Source: Diadophis punctatus similis (Eukaryota; Chordata; Lepidosauria; Squamata; Dipsadidae). From it: 64,000 bases of DNA. The DNA is taken from the NCBI GenBank assembly GCA_023053685.1, contig JALIGW010000010.1, positions 7,106,596 to 7,170,595 on the forward strand, written 5' to 3'. Below, one piece after another: positions 20,592-33,820 of this stretch (the first letter of the stretch is position 1; each line of letters starts with the position of its first letter). Below the pieces are notes generated by a model that was given only the letters and a program-made list of their open reading frames with translations, had not been told where the DNA came from and did not search any database. The position numbers were made by a program, and so were the translations under genes.

Positions 20592-22103
20592 GTTTATTTT
20601 GTTAGAAAATGCTATACTTGTGGGGCTAGAGGACATATAGCTAAGTTTTGTAGAAAGAATAAAAAGCAGAATATAAGAAATGAACAGAGAGAACACAAAA
20701 ATGTTGGTTTAACTATGCCTAACGTAACTGATAAAATAAACCATAATTTATGGGTAATTGATAGTGGGGCTACAAACTGTATAACACACAATAAGGAAAA
20801 TTTTGTAAAAATGGAGAAAAGTAGTCAATATGTTGCGTTAGCAAATGATTGGAAAATGAGAGCAAGGGGAGAAGGAAATGCATATTGTTTAGGAATTAAG
20901 GAAAAACTGCCAATGCTATATATGCCAAGACTGGTTTATAATCTATTATCTGTGAAAGTATTAGTTAAAGCAGGTTATACTGTAACATTTATGGATGATA
21001 AATGTAAAATCCAAAAAGAAGGTAACAATGTTATAGCTAAATTAGAAAATGGTTTATTTTTGCTGCATGAAAACCCAGTAGAAAAAGCTAATTCAGTTTT
21101 TGAGAACAAACAGCCACATAACAACTGTATTCACTTACTTCATAGACGAATGGGGCATTTGAATTTTAAATTGTTGCAGAAAACTGTGGAGTTGGCTAAT
21201 GGTATTAAACTACAACCATGTTCTAAGTATTTTAATTGCAATGCCTGTAATCAGGAGAAAAGTAAAGTTACTCCTGCTAATAGATATAATGGATTCAAAA
21301 CTATAGCACCATTAGATGTAGTGTTTGTAGATTTAATTGGACCAAAGAAACGAAGTATGGGTGGAGCTTGCTATATTCTGAGTATTGTAGATCATTATTC
21401 TCGATATGGTTTTTGCTATTTATTGAAATCTAAATCAGAAACATATCAACATTTCTCAAATTGGTTGAGATTTGTAGACAGAAAACAGAAGAATAAGTTA
21501 GTAAGTGTTGTAACAGATAAAAGAACGGAATTCACAAATAGTAAGTTTGTTAATTTGTTAACAAGAGCTGGAATAGAGCACAGGCGTTCTGCTCCTTATT
21601 GGCCTCAACACAATTCATACGTTGAAATACGAGGGCAAACGTTGCAAGCCATGATAAGAACAATGATTAATGATTCTGGTCTGCCTGATCATTTGTGGGG
21701 AGAGGGTCTAATGTGCGCTAACCATATAATGAACAATGCTGTAAATGTTACAACAGGGGAGATTCCATTTACTAGATGGTATGGTAGAAAACCTGAATTG
21801 GATTACTTGCATGTATTTGGTGCACCAGCTTGGGTGCATATTCCAACAGAAGTTAGAAAGAAGGGTCAACATAGAGCAAAATTAATGTATTTTGTTGGTT
21901 ATAATAGGAATCACAAAGCTTTTAGATTTTGGGACAAAGGCACTAGAAATGTTTATAAGAGTGCAAGTGCCAAATTTATGGAACATGTGGGATGGAGTAA
22001 ATTAGAGCAGGAAGAAAATAGCAATAAAGATAGTGTTGTGATAGAGACTCCATTGTTCCAAGATGATACTCCTAAGAGGTATTTAGAGAATAATATAGAA
22101 TAG
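20592..22103 (+). pseudogene. Copia zinc knuckle, protease and integrase
   Basis: One open frame. It begins with the nucleocapsid knuckle CYTCGARGHIAKFC (C-x2-C-x4-H-x4-C), then the aspartic protease LWVIDSGATNCIT. It continues with the integrase zinc region (HRRMGHLNFKLLQK to NCNACNQEKSK) and the core with D in VVFVDLIGP, D in VVTDKRTEF and E in SYVEIRGQTLQAM, then WGEGLMCANHIMNN and KPELDYLHVFGAPAWVHIP. A TAG at 22101 breaks the frame, which stays readable to about 22310. The second catalytic box reads TDKRTEF where an N-G or R-G pair is usual, which suggests mutation after function was lost. Confidence 0.9.
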
Positions 22104-22316
22104 GAAGAATCACCAGAAGATGAGGATTCATTAGATGAGGAAAGATCTTCGATAGGGGAGGTAAAATTAGAATTGAAAGATGAGGAAATTGCTACAAATA
22201 GTATTCCTTTGCCTAGAAGAGGGACTAGAGTAAGAAGGTCATCTGATAGGTATCAGGCTAATGTTACTTGTGAAATAAGCCTAGAATCTTCTAGTTATGG
22301 TGAAATTAAATTATAT

Positions 22317-23392
22317 CTGAAAAGAATCAGAAGGATTGGAAAGAAGCAATGAGTAAGGAACTTAAGTCTTTAAAGGATCTTAATGTTTATGAGGATGTTG
22401 TTTTACCACAAGGAGAGAAAGCTATTGGCTGCAAATGGGTTTATAAATTAAAAACAGCCAGTGATGGCACTATAACCCATAAAGCGAGGCTTGTTGCTCA
22501 AGGATTTGGTCAGAGTACAAAAGACTATGATGAGGTTTTCACTCCAAGTCTGAAGGCTAGTACTTTGAGGGCAGCGTTAGTGTGGGCAGCTAGGAATAAA
22601 AGTGTGGTACATCATGTTGATGTAGAGACAGCTTATTTGCATGCAAAGCTACAGCATGCAATATATATGAGAAAACCACCAAGATTAAATGACAATGGTA
22701 AAGGTTATTGGAAATTAAACAAAAGTTTATATGGATTGAAACAGGCTAGATATGAATGGAACCGATGCATTGTAAATGAACTAGTAAAAATGGGATTTAA
22801 TGCTGGTATAGCCAATCCATGTTTGTTTAAGAGAGAAAATGATGGTGAAGTTACTTTATTGTTATTATTTACAGATGATATTGCCATTGTTGCTAAAACA
22901 GAGAATGTAGTAAAGGATATTGTAGCTAAAGTAAAAGAAAAATTTAAAATAAGATATTTGGGAGAAATAAAACATTATTTAGGTCTAGATATTACTAGAA
23001 CAAGTAAAGGATTCAAGATATCACAGGTTCAGAAAATAAATAGTTTATTAAAGCATTATAATATGGATAGTTGTAAAGAAGCCAAAACTCCTATGAGTAC
23101 TGAGTTTCAGCATAGTGAGGTAACTGATTCAAGGTTTGATAAAAACATATATCAAGCGTTAATTGGTAGCTTGTCGTAGCTGGCAAACTGGTCGAGATAT
23201 CGCATATAGCGTAAATCAGTTGGCAAGGTATAATGCAGAACCTTGTGAAAGACATTGGAATGCAGCAAAACATGTATTGAGATATTTAAAACAAACAATG
23301 TATTATTCACTTTATCTAGAACCAAGGTCAGAACTTGAATTAAAGGCATATGCAGATGCTAGTTTTGCAACAGACAGAGTTACATGAAAATC
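22317..23392 (+). pseudogene. Copia reverse transcriptase and start of RNase H
   Basis: The frame resumes at SEKNQKDWKEAMSKELKSL and runs through the Copia RT: AIGCKWVYKLKTASDG, KARLVAQGFGQ, DYDEVFTPSLKASTLR, HHVDVETAYLHAKL, KLNKSLYGLKQARYEWN and the catalytic LLLFTDDIAIV (Copia normally has Y-V-D-D; here F-T-D-D). KAKTPM-like EAKTPMSTEF follows. A frameshift near 23165 leads into RNase H (ELKAYADASFATDR), which has a TGA near 23385. The frame is then cut by the solo LTR at 23520. Confidence 0.9.
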
Positions 23393-23519
23393 AACATCAG
23401 GAATTGTTATATTATTAGGAAATATGTTGATTAGTTGGAGGTCAATAAGACAAGTTAAAATGTGGTTAAATGGAACTGTTTAAACAAGTAAGTATAGAGC
23501 CAAACAGCTTTTAAATGTA

Positions 23520-24568
23520 TGGTAAGTAGAGAGGGGGAGGTGTTTATCCCAGTGCTCCAGAAGGGAGGGGGATAGATGACATCATAAGAGACAGCCAATC
23601 AGAGCATAGATAGCAGGGCCAGGAACTATAAAAGGCCTGGTTGAGAGAGATGTGGAGCTCTCTGTTATGTGGTAACTTCCAGGATGGAAGGTTTAGTGAG
23701 AAGAGCTGTGAAGAAAGCTCTCTGTTTTGTGGTAACTTCCAAAGAGGGAAGGTTTAGTAAGAAAAGCTGAGGGAAGCTCTGTTATATGGTAAATTCCATG
23801 AGGGAAGGTTTAGTGTGAAGAGCTGGAAAGCTCTCTGTTTTGTGGTAACTTCCAGGAGGGAAGGTGTAGTGAGAAGAGCTGTGAAGAAAGCTCTCTGTCA
23901 GTGTGTGTAACTTCCATGAGGGAAGGATTTAGTGAGAAGAGCTGACAAGAGCTCTGATTTGTGTAACTTCCAAAGAGGGAAGGATTATAGTGAATCTCTG
24001 CCTGAGTTTAACTGTCCAAGAAGGAGGTTAACAGGAGAGAAAGATAGGCCCTAGGTAGTTCTGTGGGAAGCAGGTGCCAGGGTCAGGGAACTTTATTGGT
24101 TGATAAATATTGAGTAATTTGTAGATAGAGATAAACGGTGAAACGTGCTCTTATCTATAGGCCTAGAAACAAAGAAGAATTGTATTTGCTTAGATTTAGT
24201 CAGGAAAGCAAAGAGAGTCTCTGAGGGGAAGAAAAGACAAAGAAAGAATTAAATAGCTGCTTGTGGCTGTAACAAATTCACTTGACAATTACTGAGAAGT
24301 TGTATTTAAATAAACTGTTTACTAGTTTGTTCAAGAAACGTGTCAACACCTGACTATTCCTCACATAAAGCAAATCTTAAACAATCCTGCAGAGCTTAGA
24401 GATCTTGTAAAAGTAAAAGCAAGCCTCTAAAGAGAGAGAGAAGTGAAACAGACGGTGTGACTCTTGGTCAGGGAGATATAAATTTAAGAAAATTAAACAC
24501 AAATCACTACCAAGACAAAACAATAAACCTGACTGGAAGGGGACGGGTGGACCCTCGCAATCCCTAAT
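23520..24568 (+). mobile_element. Solo LTR inside Copia RNase H, with internal tandem repeats
   Basis: A 1,049-base block flanked by ATGTA (23515-23519 and 24569-24573). Removing it restores the Copia frame into CTELIYYKQLCKDMGI, apart from a single-base deletion. It has a TATA box (ACTATAAAAGG near 23625), an AATAAA near 24307, and between about 23640 and 23990 roughly six imperfect copies of a 60-70-base unit (GAAGAGCTGTGAAGAAAGCTC with TAACTTCCA and GGGAAGG). It carries no coding region, so I read it as a lone LTR. The ends are TGG and AAT rather than TG and CA, which is unusual, and the parent family is unknown. Confidence 0.7.
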
Positions 24569-25603
<1,035 letters not shown>

Positions 25604-25651
25604 TAATCTAAGATTGTAAAGAGTTATATATTAACAACCCAAAGGAGAGAA

Positions 25652-26202
25652 TGTTAGAACCCTGTTCAAACAATTGGTTTGCTAATATATGAACAAGCCA
25701 CAAATCAATGTTATGTGTGTATTGCTTTAACTGCATTGAAGGCTGATTACTCTATAAGGAAGCAAGAGAGCATGCTCAGAATGGTGATTGTCTCTGAATG
25801 CTGCTGTGTGTGTTTGAAGGTGTGTTCCGGAGTGCTGACTCTCTGCTGATTAACTCTACTGCTGCTTTACTGATGAGTAATTGTCTTTGTGACTGTGTGA
25901 AATTGCTGTAAAGAGCTGCTGTGAAAACAATAACTATCTGTGATAGTGTAGACTTGATTGTTAGCTGTAATCTTGGTTAGTTAAAATAAAGATAGGCAAG
26001 AAGAAGAATCTTCGCATTGACTGACTTACTGTGTATGACTTGGACTTCATATTGAACTTTGCTACTACTTTAAGTAAACTATTTGTAAATACTAAACGTA
26101 TTCTGTTTATTGACTGAATAGCATTCATATCAAACTGCAACACCACAACCACAATCACTATTTCGCTGTGTATGTGCTCAACAGCACAATAACTCCTTAA
26201 CA
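25652..26202 (+). repeat. Copia 3' LTR
   Basis: A 551-base copy of the 19529-20080 LTR with the same TGTTAGAACCCTG start and CTCCTTAACA end. Differences are scattered and few (for example AAACAATTGG here for AAATGATTTG). It is followed by GACTG, the target duplication. Confidence 0.93.
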
Positions 26203-26207
26203 GACTG

Positions 26208-26752
26208 TGATGGGAAGACTCCATTACAGTCATAACTTGAGAACTATCTATATAAACAGAACTATAGAATACAAATGTAAAGCACATGCTGTGCAATATA
26301 CTTCTTTCATGGCATTATTACATTCATAACAATGTGAAATCACAACTGCCAGTTATTTACCTGTTGTTGGCCTCCATTCGTATGAAGTTCTCGATACTAT
26401 TATTATTACAGCCAGATGGTTAGAATAGTTTTGGAATCTTTATCCACCTATCAAGTCCTTCCCAAGGACCAGGAATAGGGAAATATTGTTCTTTGTTTCT
26501 GTTATTTAATAACTGAAAAGATTTTGCATTTATCTTTGCAAGTGAATAAATTCAATTTTACTAAGATTAAAACAGAACACATGTTAGTGCTTTCTGTCTT
26601 CATGGACAACTGAGTAAAGAGACTTACATCAGTGAACTAACATTTTAATCATAAAGATTAAGACAATAATAATTAGTAATAATAATATTTGCTTTGAATT
26701 TGAACTAAATACATTTGTGATGATTTTATGTTCCATTTTTTTAAATTAACAG
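26208..26752 (+). other. DMD: DMD intron 61, end of the intron
   Basis: After about 50 bases of the repeat split by the Copia this is AT-rich single-copy-looking DNA with no recognisable element. It ends in a pyrimidine-rich tract and the acceptor TTAAATTAACAG at 26741-26752. Confidence 0.75.
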
Positions 26753-26813
26753 CTTCTGTCCAGGGCCCATGGGAAAGGGCCATATCACCAAACAAAGTGC
26801 CCTACTATATCAA
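26753..26813 (+). CDS. DMD: Dystrophin, exon 62 (start of WW domain)
   Basis: A 61-base exon, the same length as human DMD exon 62. It is preceded by a pyrimidine tract and AG (26751-26752) and followed by GTAAGT (26814-26819). Read with the first two bases as the end of a split codon it gives SVQGPWERAISPNKVPYYI, then two bases of the next codon. The phases (1 on the left, 2 on the right) agree with the human gene. The peptide is the start of the dystrophin WW domain, including its first signature Trp. The paralogue utrophin differs at several of these residues (LPWQRSISHN), so this is dystrophin. The protein links cytoskeletal actin to the membrane dystroglycan complex in muscle, and WW with the EF-hands binds beta-dystroglycan. 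Neighbouring exons 61 and 63 were not found in the window. Confidence 0.96.
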
Positions 26814-27251
26814 GTAAGTATTAAAAACTCATAATGCTTAACCTTTGGGAGCTTATCAGGTAATTAAATTAATTTGCTTTGAAACCACGAGGGTTCCATT
26901 CCTTTGAACGATACTGGTTGATACTTCAGTTGCCATCTATTATCATCATGAAAGTAATTATTTAAAGAAATAAAGTTGTGAAGATTGCTTGCTGTTAAAA
27001 CTCAACTATGTTTTCATTATACAAATCCAGTAAACATTTTTCAGTGGTAATCAGCCTATGATTAGGCAGAATGTAGTATCCACATTAAACTGGCTGTCAT
27101 GAAAGATCAACAAAATGTTAGTTAATGCATTATGACTGCATTTTTACTAACAGAAACATTATTATTTTTTCTGTGTTAAGATATCAAACTAATTTGGCCA
27201 AACTTGTACACATTGCATTTTGTTTTGTGGGCAGATATCCTGTAGCACAGG
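26814..27251 (+). other. DMD: DMD intron 62, start
   Basis: Begins with a strong donor (CAA|GTAAGTATT). AT-rich sequence without a recognisable element up to the hAT MITE target site at 27252. Confidence 0.75.
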
Positions 27252-27259
27252 ACAGGATG

Positions 27260-27569
27260 CAGGGGTGAAATCCTCCTGGTTCGCTCTTACATGTCGGTCG
27301 TTGCAGAGCCGATGGAGCCAGTGGCGGTCACGGTGCGGGGCTGTCCCCGGCTGCTTCCCCCGCCTGCCTGGATGCCACCATTTGAGTTATTTTGCCCTCT
27401 GCGCATGCAGAATGCTTTGCGCATGCGCAGAGGGCAAAAGAACTCAAATGGCAGCGTCCAGGCGGGCGGGGGAAGCGGGCCAGGGCAGCCCCGCACCGCG
27501 ACCGCCACCGGCTCCATCAGCTCTGCGACGACCGACAGGTAAGAGCGAACCGGGAGGATTTCATCCCTG
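27260..27569. mobile_element. Palindromic hAT-type MITE
   Basis: A 310-base element flanked by the perfect 8-base duplication ACAGGATG (27252-27259 and 27570-27577), which is the hAT hallmark. The ends are CAGGGGTGAAATCCTCC and GGAGGATTTCATCCCTG. The inverted repeat goes on through almost the whole element (for example GGTTCGCTCTTAC with GTAAGAGCGAACC, and GAGTTATTTTGCCCTCTGCG with CGCAGAGGGCAAAAGAACTC), so it is a near-complete fold-back with a loop near 27412. It carries no gene and depends on a transposase supplied elsewhere. Confidence 0.92.
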
Positions 27570-27577
27570 ACAGGATG

Positions 27578-28202
27578 GTGTTTGGAAACACTGAGAGCGT
27601 GTGGTACATTTTCTGCTGAGTAGATTCTAAACAGCATGCAAACATCTTCTTTTGCTAACACTATGGTTAGGAGCAGAATCTACTGAACTAACCATTTTAT
27701 ATAAGCTTTATTTCTAGGGGAAAAAAGCTACTTTTTAAATCGGTTTATTACATTTGGAATAAAATTATACTAATATTAAAAACATTTTATAAATTGAATA
27801 TGCAGAAGTTTAAATGAGGTTATTTTAGAGTGTTGTTTGGTTTTTTGGGGGCGGGAGAGTTGCAGAAAAATAATATGCTTCCTGATAAAATGTTTTGGCC
27901 ATAAAACGGATCAATCAATTTATCTAAGCAATCTTTTAACTCTATAGCTGAAAAATATATTTTGGATTCTAGATGATATAATATTGTTTTGATTATGAAA
28001 AACAGATGCTACATAGCTTGGACAAATACTCATTTCTTCCACATTTATAGTTTTAGTTCATTAAAGGTTGCTGAAAATAAAAGATATAAAAGATTTAATT
28101 ATATCCAGCCACAGCATGACACAGAACTAATCTCAAATAAGGGAATATATTTTTCAAATTGTTCTTTGAGTATCCAAATAGTTATTTTAAGATTACAATC
28201 TA
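27578..28202 (+). other. DMD: DMD intron 62, no recognised element
   Basis: AT-rich, no coding or repeat signal that I can name. A short G-run (TTTTTTGGGGGCGGG) is at 27840-27855. Confidence 0.6.
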
Positions 28203-28734
28203 CCGTATTTTATGGAGTATAAGACACACCGGAGTATAAGACACACCTAGATTTCGAAGAAGAAAACAAGAAAAAAAGTTTTTGGCTTCCGCATATCCAG
28301 TTTTTGCCCTCCCCGACCCCCAAGAGCACTCTGCAGGCCTCCCAAACCCTCTGTGCATCCTGTTTTGCAAACAATGGGCATGTTTTCATGAAAAATGGTC
28401 CCATTTTTGGCCTTCCAACCCCCACGCATCCTGTTTTTGCCCTCCTCAGCCCCTAGGAGCACGCTGCAGGCCTCCCAAACCCTCTGCGTGTCCTCTTTTT
28501 GCAAAAAAATGGGCCCATTTTTGGCCTCCCAAACCCCCCAGGAGCACTCTGCAGGCTTCCCAAACCCTTCACGCATCCCATTTTTGCAAAAACTGGGCCA
28601 TTTTTGGTAAAAATGGGATGCGCGGGGTGGTTCGGGAGGCCAAAAACATGCCATATACGGTCTATAAGACGCAGACATTTCTACCCACTTTTGCGAGGGG
28701 GGGAAGTGCATTTTATAGTCTGAAAAATATGGTG
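28203..28734. mobile_element. Tc1/mariner-like MITE with internal tandem repeats
   Basis: The left end is CCGTATTTTATGGAGTATAA, and the right end (TAGTCTGAAAAATATGG) is its decayed inverted copy. TA flanks the left end, as in the better copy at 35993-36829. The interior (28280-28620) is made of imperfect copies, about 75-105 bases long, of a unit containing CTGCAGGCCTCCCAAACCCT and CATTTTTGCAAAAA. No transposase frame is present. Confidence 0.8.
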
Positions 28735-28772
28735 TATAGAAACTGTTATTCTGTCTTACCATGTACGAGTTT

Positions 28773-30420
<1,648 letters not shown>

Positions 30421-30429
30421 ATGTATGTC

Positions 30430-30795
30430 TCCATGTTCAATTTCCATCCATTATTCTGGCATTCAAGTGCTTTGTAAAAAAAGGTTGAAACCCCCCCCAC
30501 CCCGTGGCAGACCCTCAAATATTGGAAGATTGCTATCATGTCTCCAATGATCCTTCTCTTCACTAGACTAGCCATGCCCAGTTCCTGCAATCGTTCATCG
30601 TATGTTTTAGCCTCCAGTCCCCTAATCATCTTGGTTGCTCTTCTCTGCACTCTTTCTAGAGTCTCAACATCTTTTTTTATAGTGTGGTGACCAAAACTGG
30701 ATGCAGTATTCTAGGTGTGGTCTTACTAAGGCTTTATAGAACGGTATTAGTACCTAACTTGATCTTGATTGTATCCCTGTTAATGCAATTTAGGA
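30430..30795 (-). pseudogene. CR1/L2-group LINE, end of reverse transcriptase
   Basis: The minus strand reads the C-terminal end of a LINE ORF2 in two frames: FYKALVRPHLEYCIQFWSP, then LERVQRRATKMIRGLEAKTY and MASLVKRRIIGDMIAIFQYL. This V-R-P-H-L-E-Y / Q-R-R-A-T-K-M ending is typical of vertebrate CR1/L2-group elements and is different from the CR1 copies with the QLHWLPI ending found elsewhere in the window. Only this scrap is left. Confidence 0.75.
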
Positions 30796-30924
30796 TTTTA
30801 AATATGTACTTCAAATATTTTTTCCTAAAATATGCATTTTATTCTATATATTGTATTCATCCATCCACTCATCCACTTAAGATACATTTTCCTATTATGA
30901 AACTCAAGTTAAAAAAAGTTAAGG

Positions 30925-31243
30925 TTTTCCGTGCCAATCATCTCTGACTCTGGGTAGGAGGGGAGTGCTCATCTCAAATTCACATCTGAACAGCCAGCAT
31001 TGTCCGAAGACACTTCTGTGATCATGTGGTGATCATGACAGAGGTCCACAGAATGCTGTTACCTTCCACCTAAGCGATATTTATTTATCTATTTGTATTC
31101 TTCATGCTTTCAAACTGCTAGATTGGCAGGAGCTGGGGCAAGTAATGGGAGCTTACTCCATCACACAGTACTTAGGTCTCAAACTGCTAACCTTCCAGTT
31201 GATAAGCCTAGTGTCTTGACCACATGCCCAGTTCACCCCTAAA
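30925..31243 (-). mobile_element. tRNA-derived SINE (old)
   Basis: On the minus strand the right end has a tRNA-like promoter: a box A-like TGGGCATGTGGTCAAGACAC and, 30 bases on, a box B-like AGTTTGAGAC. The body (GCAGGAGCTGGGGCAAGTAA on the + strand, near 31123-31148) is a widespread squamate repeat as far as I recall. It is diverged, and no duplication was found. Confidence 0.55.
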
Positions 31244-31313
31244 CTGCAAGTAGGGCCTGGGCGGGGTGAGTGAGCATCGGGCAGGCAGGGTGAGCTAGCA
31301 TCGGGTGGGCAGT
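31244..31313 (+). repeat. Left arm of a perfect 70-base inverted repeat
   Basis: All 70 bases (CTGCAAGTAGGGCCTGGGCG to GGTGGGCAGT) are the exact reverse complement of 31674-31743. This arm lies outside the hAT (which starts at 31412), next to the SINE. The other arm lies inside it. Confidence 0.95.
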
Positions 31314-31673
31314 AAGGAGGAGAGGAGATATTTGCTTTAATTCAAGTGGGAATTTATTCCATAATATATATTTTATTTGTATAGTAGGATAAAATATGAT
31401 TTGGTTATAATCAGGGGTGGGTTCCTCCCGGTTCGGACCAGTTCTCCCAAACCTGTAGCGACCCACTGGTGACATCACGATGACGTCACCGAACTGGATC
31501 AGTTGGTGCCGGTTCGTGGGCGCCGCCATCTTTTTTTTTTGAGTTTATTTTTTTATGGGTTTTTCTTCTTCTGCACATGCGCAGAAGCCGAGTTTCTGGC
31601 ACTGCACATGCGTTACCATCTTGTTTTTGGCTTTTTTTCTTTTTTCTTTTTGAATTTTTTTGGATTTTTCCCC

Positions 31674-31743
31674 ACTGCCCACCCGATGCTAGCTCACCCT
31701 GCCTGCCCGATGCTCACTCACCCCGCCCAGGCCCTACTTGCAG
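31674..31743 (-). repeat. Right arm of the 70-base inverted repeat
   Basis: Exact reverse complement of 31244-31313, lying inside the hAT and 360 bases from the other arm. Confidence 0.95.
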
Positions 31744-32866
31744 AATCTAGCCGCATACTTCTGCTCACCGATGCTGGCAAAGGTAAGGCAGAAGGGAACG
31801 GACCGGTGGGTGGGCAGGGGTAGGAGAGCTGGCGGAGGGGTGATACCAGTAGCGGGTGGACCAATGCATGCGGGGAGGGAGGGGGGAGTGAAGAGAACAC
31901 ACGGGAGATCAATGTGGGTAAACTGCAGCTAAGATCTCCCACATGCTTCCCTCCCAGCCCAGGCCCGCTGGGGGAAACCCATGGGAAGGGCTCCGGAGCT
32001 CTGGGAGGGACAGCTGGTGGAGGGGTGATGCCAGCAGTGGGTGAACCGAGGGAGGGGGAGAGGGAGAGGGAGGGGAGCACGTGGGAGATTGTCATGAGTA
32101 AACTGCATCTAGGATCTCCAGTGCGCTTCCCTCCCTCCCCGCATGCATTGGTCCACCCGCTGCTCGTATCACCCCCCGCCAGCTCTCTCTCCCCCCCTGT
32201 GAGGGGGACTGCCATCCCCGGCCACCAGTGGCTTCTGCACCACACTTGTAGTTGCGTGGCTGGCCGGATTAACAGGCGTGATGGGGACACATTTTGCCCG
32301 CCGCCTCCGTGTGCTGCGCTTGGTAGGGGCTGCCACCGTCCATCTCGCTGCCCTCCCTCCCTGCCTGGCAGGAGGAGGAGGCAGGCGAGGTGGGAGGCAG
32401 AAAGGCACACGGGGCTCAGCCCGGCCGCAGAGCATGTGGGGCGCCTGCCCTGGCTCTCGGGCTGCTTCCCGCTGCCGCGCAAAGTTTGGCATACCAGGCT
32501 GGTGGAGGAAAAGGCAGGCCCTTCCTGCCTGCCAGCCTCCCTTCCGGCTCCGTGTGCTGAGGCTTGAAGCCTCAACAGGTAAACCACCACCGCCTCACGG
32601 TGCGGTTCCGGGATGGTGGAGAGCTTCCTTGGCCTCTCCCAAGCAATCTCTGCCACCGCTGCTGGCTCTCCCAAGCAAACTCTCCGCCATCCCAAAACTG
32701 CACCACGCCGAAAAACTCCCCTGCAGTTCCAGGATGGCAGAGAGCCTAGGCAAACTCTGCACCCGCCGCCGCCGCTGCTGCTGCTGCTGGGCGCGTCCAC
32801 ACAGCAGAACTACAAAAACCATCCTCGAGGAAGGACTGGACTCACCAGCCCCTCGTATATTTATAT

Positions 32867-32868
<2 letters not shown>

Positions 32869-32965
<97 letters not shown>

Positions 32966-32966
32966 A
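32869..32966 (+). repeat. (GAAA)n microsatellite
   Basis: About 24 uninterrupted GAAA units. It produces long meaningless frames of repeated K, E and R on one strand and F, L and S on the other, which are not genes. Confidence 0.97.
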
Positions 32967-33064
32967 CAACTTATGACCACAATTGAGCCCAAAATTTTGG
33001 TTGCTAAGCAAGAGCGTTGTTAAGTGAGTTTCACCACATTTTATTCAATCCATGACATTTCCTG

Positions 33065-33301
33065 AAGAGCTGAAGTGGTGCAGTGGTTAAATGCAGCCAT
33101 TGCAGGCTGACTGCTAGTTCAACAGTTCAGCTGTTCAAATCTCACTAGGCTCAAGGTTGACTCAGCCTTCCATCCTTCCGAGGTCGGTAAAATGAGGACC
33201 CAGATTGTTGGGGGCAATATGCTGAACTCTGTAAACCGCTTAGAGAGTGCTGTAAAGCACTATGAAGCGGTATATAAGAAAAATGCTATTGCTATTGCTA
33301 T
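33065..33301 (+). mobile_element. tRNA-SINE with BovB-type tail (Sauria SINE-like)
   Basis: A tRNA-like head with box A (TGGTGCAGTGGTTAA, near 33076) and box B (GTTCAAATCTC, near 33134), a conserved body (GGCTCAAGGTTGACTCAGCC) and a tail GAAGCGGTATATAAG with GCTATT repeats, as in the squamate SINEs moved by BovB LINEs. The sequences ATTTCCTG (33057-33064) and ATTCCTG (33302-33308) flank it. The host hAT sequence without a SINE is seen at 30225-30250. Confidence 0.9.
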
Positions 33302-33820
33302 ATTCCTGGCTCTAACAGTGATGTGCAAGTTAGGGAAGAACATCCGAAGGCATGTGTAATGTTCTAATGTACAGAAGTTATGGTTAAATGTGTGGCAGAA
33401 AGTGGACTCTGGGTGTGTTTTTCCAAATGCAGTAAGTGAGGTTGAATGTGTAGTTTTAGAAGATTTGTGTGTGCCTGTGTGTAATATGTGTGTACACATA
33501 TGGCATATATACATAGGATTAAATAGTATATTTTGGATGTTCAGTAGTAGTAAATAGACAGGGAAATTGTATCTCGTTGAGGCCTTTGAGGCAAGGAGCG
33601 GCCAGGCACCCTAACCCTAACCCTAACCCTTGACATGAGTGACGTCAAGTTGGCCATGCCCACCCAGTCACATGCCCACCCAGTCACATGCCCACCCAGT
33701 CACATGACTGCAAAGCCACGCCCACTGTCACATGACCATCAAGTCACGCCCACAAAATAAGCCACGCCCACAGAGTGGTAGTAAAAAAATTGGAACCCAG
33801 CCCTGGTTATAATGAATTAT

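Larger units (their letters stand above)
31412..33805 (+). mobile_element. Non-autonomous hAT element, 2.4 kb
   Basis: Complete, with the perfect 8-base duplication GTTATAAT (31404-31411 and 33806-33813). The ends are CAGGGGTGGGTTCC and GGAACCCAGCCCTG. The interior is GC-rich (31750-32840) with no transposase frame. It is followed by (GAAA)n, a SINE (33065-33301), and a tail with three CCCTAA units (33611-33630) and repeated GCCCACCCAGTCACAT blocks. The family also occurs in part at 28773-30420, and in reverse at 40771-40805 plus 50084-50225. Confidence 0.9.

Noticed and set aside
31718..32800. A 360-codon minus-strand frame in the 2.4-kb hAT
   Set aside because: Lies in very GC-rich sequence with overlapping frames on both strands, no transposase or BED motif, rich in P, S, A and R. 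Composition explains it.
33611..33630. Three CCCTAA units, as in vertebrate telomeres (also CCCCTAA twice near 36328)
   Set aside because: Too short, and located inside a hAT and a MITE fold-back. There is no reason to call an interstitial telomere.
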